NCBI RefSeq assembly: GCF_024707105.1
Contig: NZ_JANQAJ010000009.1
Span: 1-64,000, forward strand
Direction: 5' to 3'
DNA from: Devosia ginsengisoli
GTDB lineage: Bacteria > Pseudomonadota > Alphaproteobacteria > Rhizobiales > Devosiaceae
DNA: 64,000 nucleotides
Below the pieces are notes generated by a model. That model made no database searches, was not told where the DNA came from, and worked only from the letters and a program-made list of their open reading frames with translations. The position numbers and the translations under genes are program-made. This document shows positions 8,461-17,410 of the stretch, one piece after another (position 1 is the first letter of the stretch; each line of letters starts with the position of its first letter).

Positions 8461-9771
8461 ATGAAACTGACACCCATTCTCGTGGGCGCCTTCACCCTTG
8501 CGCTGGCGGCTACCGCTTCGGCGCAGACGATCACCATCGCCACTGTGAACAATGGCGACATGATCCGCATGCAGGGTCTGTCGGACGCCTTCACGGCTGA
8601 AACCGGCATCGAACTCAACTGGGTCGTGCTGGAAGAAAACACGCTGCGCCAGAACGTCACCACCGACATCGCCACCAATGGCGGGCAGTATGACGTGATG
8701 ACGATAGGCACTTATGAAGTGCCGATCTGGGCCAGGCAGGACTGGCTTGTGCCCCTCGACGCGCTGAGCAGCGATGCCGACTATGACGTCGATGACCTGT
8801 TGCCGCCCATCCGCGATGGCCTTTCCGTCGATGGCAAGCTCTATGCCGCGCCCTTCTATGGCGAAAGCTCCTTCATCATGTATCGCAAGGACCTGATGGA
8901 AAAAGCCGGCCTCACCATGCCCGAAGCCCCGACCTGGGAATTCATCGGTGAAGCCGCCCGCGCCATGACCGACCGCGCCAATGACATCAACGGCATCTGC
9001 CTGCGCGGCAAGGCCGGCTGGGGCGAGAACATGGCCTTCCTCACCGCCATGTCCAACTCCTTCGGCGCCCGCTGGTTCGATGAAAACTGGCAGCCCCAGT
9101 TCAATACGCCCCAATGGAAGTCGACGCTCGACACCTATCTGGGCCTGATGGCAGATGCCGGCCCGGCCGGCGCCTCGTCCAACGGCTTCAACGAAAACCT
9201 GACCCTGTTCCAACAGGGCAAATGCGGCATGTGGATCGACGCTACCGTTGCCGCCTCCTTTGTCACCAACCCCGCCGATTCCACCGTCGCCGACCAGGTC
9301 GGCTTTGCCCTCGCGCCCGACAATGGCCTGGGCAAGCGCGGCAACTGGCTCTGGGCCTGGTCACTGGCCATCCCGAAGGGCTCCCAGCAGCAGGACGCGG
9401 CCGCTTCCTTCATCAAGTGGGCCACCGACAAGGCCTATCTCGACATGGTCGCCGCGCAGGATGGCTGGGCCAACGTGCCCCCGGGCACCCGTATCTCGCT
9501 CTACGAGAATCCGGAATACCAGGCCGCCGCCCCCTTCGCGGAAATGACCATGGGCTCGATCTATGCCGCCGATCCGACCCATCCCACGGTCGATCCGGTG
9601 CCCTATGTCGGCGTGCAGTTCGTCGCCATCCCCGAATTCGCGGGCATCGGCACCAATGTCGGCCAACTCTTCTCTGCCGCGCTTGCCGGCCAGATGTCGG
9701 CCGACGACGCCCTGGCCCAGGCCCAGGAAGCCACCCTGCGCGACATGACCCGCGCCGGTTATATCAAGTAG
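8461..9771 (+). CDS. smoE: polyol (sorbitol/mannitol) ABC transporter substrate-binding protein SmoE
   Basis: A 436-residue extracellular solute-binding protein family 1 member. The start is ATG 8461, five bases after GGGAGG, giving the signal peptide MKLTPILVGAFTLALAATASAQ. Landmarks are DVMTIGTYEVPIWARQDWL, YAAPFYGESSFIMYRKDL and WAWSLAIPKGS, all usual in SmoE/MtlE proteins. It captures hexitols in the periplasm and delivers them to SmoF-SmoG-SmoK. Two hairpins and a repeat separate it from smoF. An in-frame ATG-less extension upstream to 8404 lacks a signal sequence and was not used. Confidence 0.92.
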   Translation: MKLTPILVGAFTLALAATASAQTITIATVNNGDMIRMQGLSDAFTAETGIELNWVVLEENTLRQNVTTDIATNGGQYDVMTIGTYEVPIWARQDWLVPLDALSSDADYDVDDLLPPIRDGLSVDGKLYAAPFYGESSFIMYRKDLMEKAGLTMPEAPTWEFIGEAARAMTDRANDINGICLRGKAGWGENMAFLTAMSNSFGARWFDENWQPQFNTPQWKSTLDTYLGLMADAGPAGASSNGFNENLTLFQQGKCGMWIDATVAASFVTNPADSTVADQVGFALAPDNGLGKRGNWLWAWSLAIPKGSQQQDAAASFIKWATDKAYLDMVAAQDGWANVPPGTRISLYENPEYQAAAPFAEMTMGSIYAADPTHPTVDPVPYVGVQFVAIPEFAGIGTNVGQLFSAALAGQMSADDALAQAQEATLRDMTRAGYIK

Positions 9772-9789
9772 TCTCTCCTCCGAAGACTC

Positions 9790-9918
9790 CTGCGGCCGGG
9801 TGCTCCCGTGCCTGGCCGCAGCCTTTCGTTCGGACGCGCTGCCGGTAGCTAGTCCTCCCGCAACCTGTCCCAAACCGGAACCGCCCGGTCAAAGGTCCCC
9901 TCTGGCGACCGGGCGGTT
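9790..9918 (+). terminator. two hairpins after smoE
   Basis: The first stem CTGCGGCC/GGCCGCAG spans 9790-9821 and is followed by CCTTTCGTTC. The second, AACCGCCCGGTC paired with GACCGGGCGGTT (9879-9918), is followed by TTT. Together they could stop most transcription after the binding-protein gene or protect its 3' end. The rest of the 286-base smoE-smoF gap is repeat family A. Confidence 0.55.
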
Positions 9919-9929
9919 TCACCCATGAG

Positions 9930-10020
9930 GACCTCATGGTGAGCTTGTCGAACCACGAGGTCGGGCGCGCTGATCGAGCCACGACCTCTTCCTTCGACAA
10001 GCTCAGGATGAGGTCTACTG
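9930..10020. repeat. intergenic palindromic repeat, family A (copy 2)
   Basis: The element opens with GACCTCATGGTGAGCTTGTC and closes with CAAGCTCAGGATGAGGTCTA, arms that pair imperfectly, with inner CACGAGGTCG and CGACCTC. It lies between smoE and smoF. Confidence 0.85.
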
Positions 10021-10057
10021 CAAGATCACCGGATCAACCGGTTTTGGGGAGATCAAG

Positions 10058-10930
10058 ATGGCCACCGCACAGACCCGCACTTTGTCCCGCGTCATGATGG
10101 CGCCCGCCGTCATCGTGCTGCTGATCTGGATGATCGTGCCTTTGGCCATGACCCTGTGGTTCAGCTTCCAGAACTACAGCCTCATCAACCCGATGATGAC
10201 CGGCTTCGCCGGCTGGGGAAATTACCTCTATGTCCTCGGCGATCCCAGCTTCACCCAGTCGCTCGTCAATACGTTGATCCTGGTCGGTGGCGTGCTGATC
10301 ATCACCATTGTCGGCGGCACGCTGCTGGCCCTCCTGCTCGATCAGCCCATCTGGGGCCAGGGCATTCTCCGCATCATCGTCATCTCGCCCTTCTTCGTCA
10401 TGCCGCCTGTCGCGGCGCTGATCTGGAAGAACGGCTTCATGCATCCCGGCTACGGCATGCTGGGACACTTATGGAAATTCTTCGGCCTGCAGCCGGTCGA
10501 CTGGTTCAACCAGTATCCGCTGTTTTCGGTCATCGTCATCGTCGCCTGGCAATGGCTGCCCTTTGCGACCCTGATCCTGCTCACCGCCCTCCAGTCGCTT
10601 TCTGAAGAACAGCGCGAGGCGGCCGAAATGGACGGCGCCAACGCCATCAACCGCTTCTACTACATCATCCTGCCGCATATGGCCCGGTCGATCACCATCG
10701 TCATCCTGATCCAGACCATCTTCCTGCTCGGCATCTTCGCTGAAATCCGCGTCACCACCGGCGGCGGCCCCGGCTATGCCTCCACCAACATCGCCTTCCT
10801 CGTCTTCCGCACCGGCATCTTGTCCAACGACATCGGCGCGGGCTCGGCCGGCGGCGTGGTCGCCGTCGTCATCGCCAATATCGTCGCCATCTTCCTGATG
10901 CGCGCTGTGGGGAAGAACCTCGATGCTTAG
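10058..10930 (+). CDS. smoF: polyol ABC transporter permease SmoF
   Basis: A 290-residue MalF-type inner-membrane permease with six predicted membrane helices. The first follows RVMMAPAVIVLLIWMIVPLA. The EAA loop that docks the ATPase reads EEQREAAEMDGANAINRF (residues about 187-204). GGGPGYASTNIAFLVFRTG near the C-terminus is typical of SmoF/MtlF. The start codon follows GGGGAG. It forms the heterodimeric channel with SmoG. Confidence 0.92.
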   Translation: MATAQTRTLSRVMMAPAVIVLLIWMIVPLAMTLWFSFQNYSLINPMMTGFAGWGNYLYVLGDPSFTQSLVNTLILVGGVLIITIVGGTLLALLLDQPIWGQGILRIIVISPFFVMPPVAALIWKNGFMHPGYGMLGHLWKFFGLQPVDWFNQYPLFSVIVIVAWQWLPFATLILLTALQSLSEEQREAAEMDGANAINRFYYIILPHMARSITIVILIQTIFLLGIFAEIRVTTGGGPGYASTNIAFLVFRTGILSNDIGAGSAGGVVAVVIANIVAIFLMRAVGKNLDA

Positions 10931-10949
10931 CGAACTCAGTTACTCCCTA

Positions 10950-11040
10950 GACCTCATGGTGAGCCTGTCGAACCACGAGGTCGCAGCCACCGATTCTGCC
11001 ACGACCTCGTCCTTCGACAAGCTCAGGATGAGGTCTACTG
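10950..11040. repeat. intergenic palindromic repeat, family A (copy 3)
   Basis: Nearly identical to the copy at 9930-10020 (termini GACCTCATGGTGAGCCTGTC and CAGGATGAGGTCTACTG). It fills most of the smoF-smoG spacer. Confidence 0.85.
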
Positions 11041-11064
11041 ACGCTGCCGAGAGGTACCGCTAGA

Positions 11065-11895
11065 ATGGCCCGCACAGTCCCCGCCTCCACCCGCATCGGC
11101 TTCACCCTGCTCGCCTGGGTCATCGCCCTGCTGCTGTTCTCGCCCATCCTCTGGGTGCTGCTGACCGCCTTCAAGACCGAAGCCGAAGCCATCGCCGCCT
11201 CGCCCACCTTCCTGCCTCAGAACTTCACCCTCGAGAATTTCGCCGCGGTGCAGGATCGCTCGGACTATTTCAAGCACGCCTTCAACTCGATCGTGGTGTC
11301 GCTCGGCTCCACCCTGCTCGGCCTCGCCATCGGCATTCCCGCTGCCTGGGCCATGGCCTTCGCGCCCACCAAGCGCACCAAGGACGTGCTGATGTGGATG
11401 CTCTCCACCAAGATGATGCCCGCCGTCGGCGTGCTGATCCCGATCTACCTGATCTTCCGCGACCTGCGCCTGCTCGATACCGTGCACGGCCTGACGCTGA
11501 TCATGACGCTGATCAACCTGCCCATCATCATCTGGATGCTCTACACCTACTTCAAGGAAATCCCGGTCGATATCCTGGAAGCCGCCCGCATGGATGGCGC
11601 TGAGCTGTGGAACGAAATCGTCCACGTCCTCGTCCCCATGGCCGTCCCCGGCATCGCCTCGACCCTGCTGCTCAACGTGATCCTCGCCTGGAATGAAGCC
11701 TTCTGGACCATCACGCTGACCTCGGGCCGCGCCGGCACGCTCACGGCTTTCATCTCATCCTTTTCGTCGCCTCAGGGCCTGTTCCTCGCCAAGCTCTCGG
11801 CGGCCTCCCTGCTGGCCATCGCGCCTATCCTGCTCATGGGCTGGTTCAGCCAGAAACAACTCGTCCGCGGCCTGACCTTTGGAGCGGTGAAATGA
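11065..11895 (+). CDS. smoG: polyol ABC transporter permease SmoG
   Basis: A 276-residue MalG-type permease with six membrane helices. The EAA loop is VDILEAARMDGAELWNEIVH (residues about 167-186). The C-terminus ends with QKQLVRGLTFGAVK, the usual end of MalG/SmoG proteins, which inserts near the ATPase. A GAGAGG ribosome binding site precedes the ATG. It pairs with SmoF. Confidence 0.92.
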   Translation: MARTVPASTRIGFTLLAWVIALLLFSPILWVLLTAFKTEAEAIAASPTFLPQNFTLENFAAVQDRSDYFKHAFNSIVVSLGSTLLGLAIGIPAAWAMAFAPTKRTKDVLMWMLSTKMMPAVGVLIPIYLIFRDLRLLDTVHGLTLIMTLINLPIIIWMLYTYFKEIPVDILEAARMDGAELWNEIVHVLVPMAVPGIASTLLLNVILAWNEAFWTITLTSGRAGTLTAFISSFSSPQGLFLAKLSAASLLAIAPILLMGWFSQKQLVRGLTFGAVK

Positions 11896-11913
11896 TGACC
11901 CTGTGCTTGCGGC

Positions 11914-12046
11914 CCCACCCCACCCTCAATCCCTCCCCATCGAGGGGAGGGAGGCGCCAGCTCGACCTTCAAGGCTCATCCCGAATATCTACGCAACCGC
12001 CGGATGGGCCTCCCTCCCCTCGATGGGGAGGGAATGAGGGTGGGGG
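11914..12046. repeat. inverted-repeat intergenic element, family B
   Basis: Two arms of about 38 bases, one reading CCTCAATCCCTCCCCATCGA and the other its complement CGATGGGGAGGGAATGAGGG, flank a spacer of about 54 bases. The whole can fold into one long hairpin in the smoG-smoK junction. Only one copy is seen in this window. Confidence 0.8.
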
Positions 12047-12098
12047 TAATCTCTCCGTCCACACGATGTCCGCACCAACGCTAAAGGACCTCTAGAAA

Positions 12099-13103
12099 AT
12101 GGGCTCCATCTCCCTGCAACACGTCAAGAAGTCCTTCGGCGAGGTCCAGATCATCCCGGACATCTCCCTCGACATCAACGACGGCGAATTCGTCGTCTTC
12201 GTCGGCCCTTCAGGCTGCGGCAAGTCCACCCTGCTGCGCCTCATCGCCGGCCTCGAGGACACGACATCGGGCCAGATCCTGCTCGATGGCGAGGACATGA
12301 CCAAGGCGCCACCGGCCCGAAGGGGCCTGGCCATGGTGTTCCAGTCCTACGCGCTCTACCCACACATGACCGTGCGCGACAACATCGCCTTCCCGCTCAA
12401 GATGGCCAAGGCGCCCAAGGAACTCATCGACCAGAAGGTCGAATATGCCGCCCGCACGCTCAATCTGAGCTCCTATCTCGATCGCCGCCCCCGCGCCTTG
12501 TCCGGCGGCCAGCGCCAGCGCGTTGCCATCGGCCGCGCCATCGTGCGCGAACCCAAGGCTTTCCTCTTCGACGAACCCCTGTCCAACCTCGATGCCGCCT
12601 TGCGCGTCAACATGCGGCTGGAAATCACCGAACTGCACCAGCAGCTCAAGACCACCATGATCTACGTCACCCACGACCAGGTCGAAGCCATGACCATGGC
12701 CGACCGCATCGTGGTACTGAACGCGGGCAATGTGGAGCAGTTCGGCTCCCCGCTCGATCTCTACAAGAAGCCCGCCAACCGCTTCGTCGCCGGCTTCATC
12801 GGTTCGCCCAAGATGAATTTCATCGACGGGCCCGAAGCCGCCAAACACAACGCCCATTCCATCGGCGTCCGCCCCGAACATTTCACCTTGGCCACGTCAG
12901 CCACATCAGGCGCCTGGAAGGGCAAGGTCGGCGTCGCCGAACAGCTCGGCTCCGACACCTTCCTCCACGTCCATGTCGAGGGCCTCGGCCTCATGACCAT
13001 CCGCACCGACGGCGACCAGACCTTCAGCCACGGCGACGACGTCTACCTCACCCCCGACCCCACCCGCATCTACAGGTTCGATGCGGCGGGGAATGCGATC
13101 TGA
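12099..13103 (+). CDS. smoK: polyol ABC transporter ATPase SmoK
   Basis: A 334-residue MalK/UgpC-type ATPase. Walker A is GPSGCGKST (residues about 37-45), the Q-loop is in [20 protein letters not shown], the signature is [14 protein letters not shown], Walker B is [12 protein letters not shown] and the switch is [14 protein letters not shown]. The C-terminal 100 residues form the TOBE regulatory domain ([12 protein letters not shown]). It energises SmoF-SmoG and may be shared by other sugar importers. Confidence 0.93.
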   Translation: MGSISLQHVKKSFGEVQIIPDISLDINDGEFVVFVGPSGCGKSTLLRLIAGLEDTTSGQILLDGEDMTKAPPARRGLAMVFQSYALYPHMTVRDNIAFPLKMAKAPKELIDQKVEYAARTLNLSSYLDRRPRALSGGQRQRVAIGRAIVREPKAFLFDEPLSNLDAALRVNMRLEITELHQQLKTTMIYVTHDQVEAMTMADRIVVLNAGNVEQFGSPLDLYKKPANRFVAGFIGSPKMNFIDGPEAAKHNAHSIGVRPEHFTLATSATSGAWKGKVGVAEQLGSDTFLHVHVEGLGLMTIRTDGDQTFSHGDDVYLTPDPTRIYRFDAAGNAI

Positions 13104-13135
13104 CCATGTCCGCCCGATTTCATTTCACCCACCGT

Positions 13136-13202
13136 GTCATTCCCGCGAAAGCGGGAACCCCTGTTTCCCTGTAACGGAGGTTCCCGCTTTCGCGGGAATG
13201 AC
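13136..13202. repeat. inverted-repeat intergenic element, family C
   Basis: Arms GTCATTCCCGCGAAAGCGGG and CCCGCTTTCGCGGGAATGAC (25 bases each, one mismatch over the full arm) flank a 17-base spacer. Each arm is itself palindromic (CCCGCGAAAGCGGG). It lies between smoK and the mannitol dehydrogenase gene. Confidence 0.85.
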
Positions 13203-13219
13203 TCCGGGGTTGAACTAAA

Positions 13220-14694
13220 ATGACCACCAAGCTCTCCGCCAGCACCCTCGGCTCCATCACCACGGCATCCGTGCCCGCCTATGACCGGAGCACCCTCACG
13301 CCGGGCATCGTGCATTTCGGTGTCGGCAATTTCCATCGCGCCCATCAGGCCGTCTATCTCGACGACCTCTTCGCCACCGGTTCCGACCACGATTGGGCTC
13401 TGGTCGGGGCCGGGGTGCGCGAGGCCGACGAGGCCATGCGCCAGAAACTCAAGGCGCAGGATTGGCTGACCACCGTGGTCGAGCAGGAAGCCGATACCAG
13501 CGCCGCCCGCGTCACCGGCGCCATGATCGACTATCTCCGCCCTGGCGACAGCGCCGCCGTCATCGCCCGCCTCGCCGACCCCGCCATCCGCATCGTCTCC
13601 CTCACCATCACCGAGGGTGGCTATTATATCGACCCGGCCAGCCAGAAATTCGATCCTGATCATCCCGACATCGCCTTCGATGCCGCCAACATGGCGGCGC
13701 CGAAAACCGCCTTCGGCCTCATCCTCGCCGGCCTCCTCGCCCGCCGCGCCGCCGGCATCCAGCCCTTCACCGTCATGAGCTGCGACAACATTCCCGGCAA
13801 CGGCCACGTCACGCAGAATGCCGTGGTCGGTCTCGCCCAACTCATCGACCCAGCCGTGGCCCAATGGGTCCGCGACAACGTCGCCTTCCCCAACGGCATG
13901 GTCGACCGCATCACCCCCGCCACCTCCCCCGCGAGATCGCCCTGCTCGCCGATCAGTTCGGCATCGAGGACAACTGGCCGGTATTCTGCGAGAGCTTCAA
14001 GCAGTGGGTGCTCGAAGACAATTTCCCCGCCGGCCGCCCGGCGCTGGAAAAGGTCGGCGTGCAATTCGTCAGCGACGTCGCCCCCTACGAACACATGAAG
14101 ATCCGCATCCTCAATGGCGGCCACGCCACCATCGCCTATCCGGCCGGTCTGCTCGACATCCACTTCGTCCACGAGGCCATGGCGCACCCCCTCGTCTCGG
14201 CTTTCCTCAAGAAGGTCGAGCACGACGAGATCATCCCCATCGTACCCCCGGTGCCCGATACCAATCTTGATGATTACTTCGCTCTGTGTGAAAAACGGTT
14301 CGCCAATCCCAAGATCGGCGATACCGTCCGCAGGCTGGCGCTGGACGGGTCGAACCGGCAGCCGAAATTCATCATTCCATCCGCACTCGACCGCGCTCAA
14401 CGTCAACAGTCCGTTAACGGATTGTCACTCGTGTCAGCGCTTTGGTGTCGCTATTGCTACGGCACCTCGGACAGCGGCGCCGTCATCGAACCCAACGATC
14501 CAAGCTGGGACCGCCTCACCGCCCAGGCCAAGGTTGCCAAGGCTGATCCGAAGGCATGGCTCGCCATGGCCGACATCTACGGTGACCTCGCCCACAGTCC
14601 CGCCTTCATCGCCGCCTTCACTAACGCCTTGAATACGCTATGGGAAATCGGCACCAAGGCGACGCTCGAGCGCTATCTTGCCGGCCGCCTCTAG
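13220..14694 (+). pseudogene. mtlK: mannitol 2-dehydrogenase, frameshifted as sequenced
   Basis: Polyol dehydrogenase of the long-chain mannitol dehydrogenase family, oxidising mannitol to fructose with NAD. The first frame (13220 to about 13927) carries the nucleotide-binding start HFGVGNFHRAHQAVYLDDLF and ends FPNGMVDRITPATS. The second continues REIALLADQFGIEDNWPV, with QWVLEDNFPAGRPALEKVGV and the catalytic-lysine motif MKIRILNGGHA. Adding one C to the CCCCC run at 13926-13930 gives a 491-residue protein, the normal length. Fructuronate reductase belongs to the same family, but the polyol-transporter context favours mannitol. The gene is probably intact in the organism. Confidence 0.85.
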
Positions 14695-14754
14695 CCACCC
14701 CACGCCCCTTCGGCTACCTTCGCGCCCGAACCGGGAAGAGGGCGCTCGATCTCT

Positions 14755-16344
14755 ATGCAAAGCCTCCTTGTGGCAGTGGACGTGGGCACGGGAAGTGCCC
14801 GGGCCGGCGTGCTCACCGCACAAGGTAACCTATTGGCACGGGCCGAATTTCCCATTGCCATGAACCGTCCCGACGCCAATTATGCCGAGCATGACAGCAC
14901 CCAGATCTGGGCCGCCGTCTGCGCCGCAGTCCGCCAGGCTATGACCCAGGCCGGCGCCGACCCCGCCCATGTCGTCGGCCTCAGCTTCGACGCCACCTGT
15001 TCCCTCGTCGTCCGCGACAGGAATGGCGAGCCCGTCACAGTCTCCACCAACGGAGAAAACCTTTGGGATACAATAGTCTGGCTCGATCACCGCGCCCTGG
15101 CCGAAGCCGAGGAATGCACGTCCACAGGCCATCTCGTGCTCGCCTATGCCGGCGGCGTCATGTCCCCCGAGATGGAAGCGCCCAAGCTCATGTGGCTCAA
15201 GCGGCACATGCCTGACAGTTGGGACCGCGCCGGCATGATGTTCGACCTGGCCGACTTCCTCTCCTGGAAAGCCACGGGTTCCCTGGCCCGCAGCCAGTCT
15301 ACCCTCACCTGCAAATGGACCTATCTGGCCCATACCGAAACCGGCTGGCAGCCCGATTTCCTGGCCGCCGTGGGCCTCGAAGACCTGCTCGACAAGGCCG
15401 CCCTGCCCGCCAAAGCCAGCCCCGTCGGCACCGATCTTGGCCCGCTCACCGAAGCGGCCGCTGCCGACCTCGGCCTCACCATCGCCTGCCGCGTCGGCGC
15501 CGGCCTCATCGATGCCCATGCAGGCGCGCTGGGCGTGCTCGGCGCCTTCACCCATGATGTCGGCACCATCGACCGCCACCTGGCACTGATCGCCGGCACC
15601 TCCAGTTGCGTCATGGCCCTTTCTGCCGAGGACCGGCCAACGTCAGGTGTCTGGGGCCCTTATTTCGGCGCCGTCCTGCCCGGCGTCTGGCTCAATGAAG
15701 GCGGCCAGTCCGCCACCGGCGCTTTACTCGACCACATCATTCGCTGGCATGGCGCGGGTGGCGAGCCCACCACGGAAATGCATCACCGTATCGCCCGGCG
15801 CATCATGGAACTGCGCCTGCGCGAAGGGCTGGCACTGGCTGATCGCCTGCATGTCCTGCCCGATTTCCATGGCAACCGCTCGCCTTTAGGCGATCCCTTC
15901 GCCCTTGGCGTCATCTCCGGCCTGACGCTGGACAGCGACTTCGACTCGCTCTGCCGCCTCTATTGGCGCACTGCGGTCTCCATCGCCCTCGGCGTCCGCC
16001 ACATCCTCGAAACACTCAATACCCGCGGCTACGCCATCGACACGCTACATATCACCGGCGGCCACACCAAGAATGCCGTGCTGATGGAGCTTTACGCCGA
16101 CGCTACAGGCTGCACCGTAGTCGAGTCCTCGGCCAAGGACGCGACCTTGCTCGGCATGGCCATGGTCGCCGCCACGGCCGCTGGACTCTATCCCAGCCTT
16201 GACGCGGCCTGCATCGCCATGCAGCAAGGCGGAAGCGAACGCGCCCCGGCCCCGGCCGCGCGTGCCCAGTTCGACAAGGACTACCGCATCTTCCTCGAAA
16301 TGCTGCGGCAGCGGCAGGTCATCGACACGATGGTTTTGCAGTAG
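14755..16344 (+). CDS. FGGY-family carbohydrate kinase (D-ribulokinase-like)
   Basis: A 529-residue FGGY kinase. The N-terminal domain begins LLVAVDVGTGSARAGVL, with the phosphate-1 loop, and has GLSFDATCSLVVRD and the substrate Asp in IVWLDHRALAEAE. The C-terminal domain has IAGTSSCVMALS, VWLNEGGQSATGALLDH and HITGGHTKNAVLMELYADAT. The extra length and these motifs match the D-ribulokinase/YDR109C branch and not xylulokinase. It follows mtlK by 60 bases and probably phosphorylates a ketose released by polyol oxidation. The exact pentulose or hexulose is uncertain. Confidence 0.85.
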   Translation: MQSLLVAVDVGTGSARAGVLTAQGNLLARAEFPIAMNRPDANYAEHDSTQIWAAVCAAVRQAMTQAGADPAHVVGLSFDATCSLVVRDRNGEPVTVSTNGENLWDTIVWLDHRALAEAEECTSTGHLVLAYAGGVMSPEMEAPKLMWLKRHMPDSWDRAGMMFDLADFLSWKATGSLARSQSTLTCKWTYLAHTETGWQPDFLAAVGLEDLLDKAALPAKASPVGTDLGPLTEAAAADLGLTIACRVGAGLIDAHAGALGVLGAFTHDVGTIDRHLALIAGTSSCVMALSAEDRPTSGVWGPYFGAVLPGVWLNEGGQSATGALLDHIIRWHGAGGEPTTEMHHRIARRIMELRLREGLALADRLHVLPDFHGNRSPLGDPFALGVISGLTLDSDFDSLCRLYWRTAVSIALGVRHILETLNTRGYAIDTLHITGGHTKNAVLMELYADATGCTVVESSAKDATLLGMAMVAATAAGLYPSLDAACIAMQQGGSERAPAPAARAQFDKDYRIFLEMLRQRQVIDTMVLQ

Positions 16345-16406
16345 CCGGCAATCGATGAATTGCCCCGGGCCGAACAGACCCCGCCATTTGTTTCAATTGT
16401 TGCGAC

Positions 16407-16432
16407 GGAACCAAAGTTGATCAGCACCCGTT
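16407..16432 (+). promoter_or_regulatory. EcfG-type stress promoter (GGAAC-N17-CGTT)
   Basis: GGAAC (16407-16411) and CGTT (16429-16432) with a 17-base spacer match the consensus recognised by EcfG sigma factors in alphaproteobacteria. It precedes the small membrane-protein gene at 16478 by about 45 bases. Confidence 0.7.
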
Positions 16433-16477
16433 CTTTGGGCACGCGCAACATTGCGCAAGATCACGGCGGAGACGGAC

Positions 16478-16639
16478 ATGACGCACATGGAAATCAAGGC
16501 ACTGGAGAATGCGGGTCGCACCACGGTGTGGACTGAAGGCTATGATGGGGAAACCCACTATGGCGACGTATTCAAGGCGCTGACCCCTGCGCTCTTCATT
16601 CTCGCCACCGCTGCCGTCCTGATGCTGGCGATCCTCTAG
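16478..16639 (+). CDS. small single-helix membrane protein, unknown function
   Basis: A 53-residue protein with a polar N-terminal half (MTHMEIKALENAGRTTVW) and one C-terminal membrane helix ending ATAAVLMLAIL. No family is recognised. It lies directly behind an EcfG-type promoter and 42 bases before the DUF3309 gene, so it is probably expressed in the general stress response. ATG 16478 is preceded by a GGCGGAG-like site; ATG 16487 is an alternative. Confidence 0.6.
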   Translation: MTHMEIKALENAGRTTVWTEGYDGETHYGDVFKALTPALFILATAAVLMLAIL

Positions 16640-16681
16640 CCATCGGTTCCAAAGCGTCACAAGAACAACAGGAGAGCTGCC

Positions 16682-16840
16682 ATGGGTCTCGGTACAATTC
16701 TCATCATCATTCTTATTCTGCTGCTGATCGGCGCCTTGCCCAATTGGGGCTATTCGCGCGGTTTCGGCTATTTCCCATCCGGCATTCTGGGTGTCGTGCT
16801 GGTCGTCGTGCTCATCCTCGTTCTGATGGGCCGCATCTAG
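16682..16840 (+). CDS. DUF3309-family small membrane protein
   Basis: A 52-residue protein opening MGLGTILIIILILLLIGALP, then NWGYSRGFGYFPSG and a second hydrophobic stretch ending LMGRI. Length, two helices and the ALP-W-SRG-GY-PSG signature match DUF3309, common in alphaproteobacteria and of unknown function. A GGAGAG site lies seven bases before the ATG. Probably cotranscribed with the preceding small gene from the stress promoter. Confidence 0.8.
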   Translation: MGLGTILIIILILLLIGALPNWGYSRGFGYFPSGILGVVLVVVLILVLMGRI

Positions 16841-16992
16841 GCATCCCGGCAATCATAACAGGCGCCGCCGGTCTTCACTGGTGCTCACCTTGGTGAGATG
16901 CGCCCGCGGGTCGGGAGCTGCCCCACTTCCACCCGCCCCTGTCACCCCGATGCACGGAGCCCGCGCATTGGGGTGTCACTTTCCAAAGCCTT

Positions 16993-17017
16993 GGAACCGT
17001 GCGGTTTTTCGCACGTT
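16993..17017 (+). promoter_or_regulatory. EcfG-type stress promoter (GGAAC-N16-CGTT)
   Basis: GGAAC (16993-16997), 16 bases and CGTT (17014-17017), about 30 bases before the DUF883 gene. The remainder of the 205-base gap after DUF3309 shows no gene. Confidence 0.7.
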
Positions 17018-17045
17018 GACCATTCAACACTGACAGGAGCGTCAC

Positions 17046-17408
17046 ATGGCTACCACATCCGACCTCGCCCCAGGCCGCAAGCCCGCCGCAGCCCGTGCCG
17101 CGCGCGCCAGCAGCAAGGCCCGCGAAGCACAGCTCGAAGATCAGGTCGCCCAGCTTCAGACCGATATCAAGGCCATCGCCGCCACGCTGGCGCGCTTGAG
17201 CAATGACAAGGTCAACGAAGTCAAATCGGTCGCAAAGAGCGAGGCCCACAACCTGCAGCGCCAGGCCGAACATGTCGTCGAGGACGTGCAGGATCAGGCC
17301 AGCGCCTTGGAAAAGCAGCTCAAGGATACCATCCGCGAGAAGCCGCTGACCGCGGTCGCCAGCGCGGTTGGCATCGGCTTCATTCTCGCCTTGCTGTCCC
17401 GGCACTGA
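17046..17408 (+). CDS. DUF883 (YqjD/ElaB-like) membrane-anchored protein
   Basis: A 120-residue protein. The basic Ala/Lys/Arg-rich start (GRKPAAARAARASSKAREA) is followed by a long amphipathic helix with coiled-coil character (residues about 28-100). The C-terminal glycine-rich membrane anchor is TAVASAVGIGFILALLSRH. This is the layout of the DUF883/YqjD family; in E. coli YqjD and ElaB are stationary-phase inner-membrane proteins that bind ribosomes. It has its own EcfG-type promoter and an AGGAG ribosome binding site. The next gene starts two bases after the stop. Confidence 0.82.
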   Translation: MATTSDLAPGRKPAAARAARASSKAREAQLEDQVAQLQTDIKAIAATLARLSNDKVNEVKSVAKSEAHNLQRQAEHVVEDVQDQASALEKQLKDTIREKPLTAVASAVGIGFILALLSRH

Positions 17409-17410
17409 TC

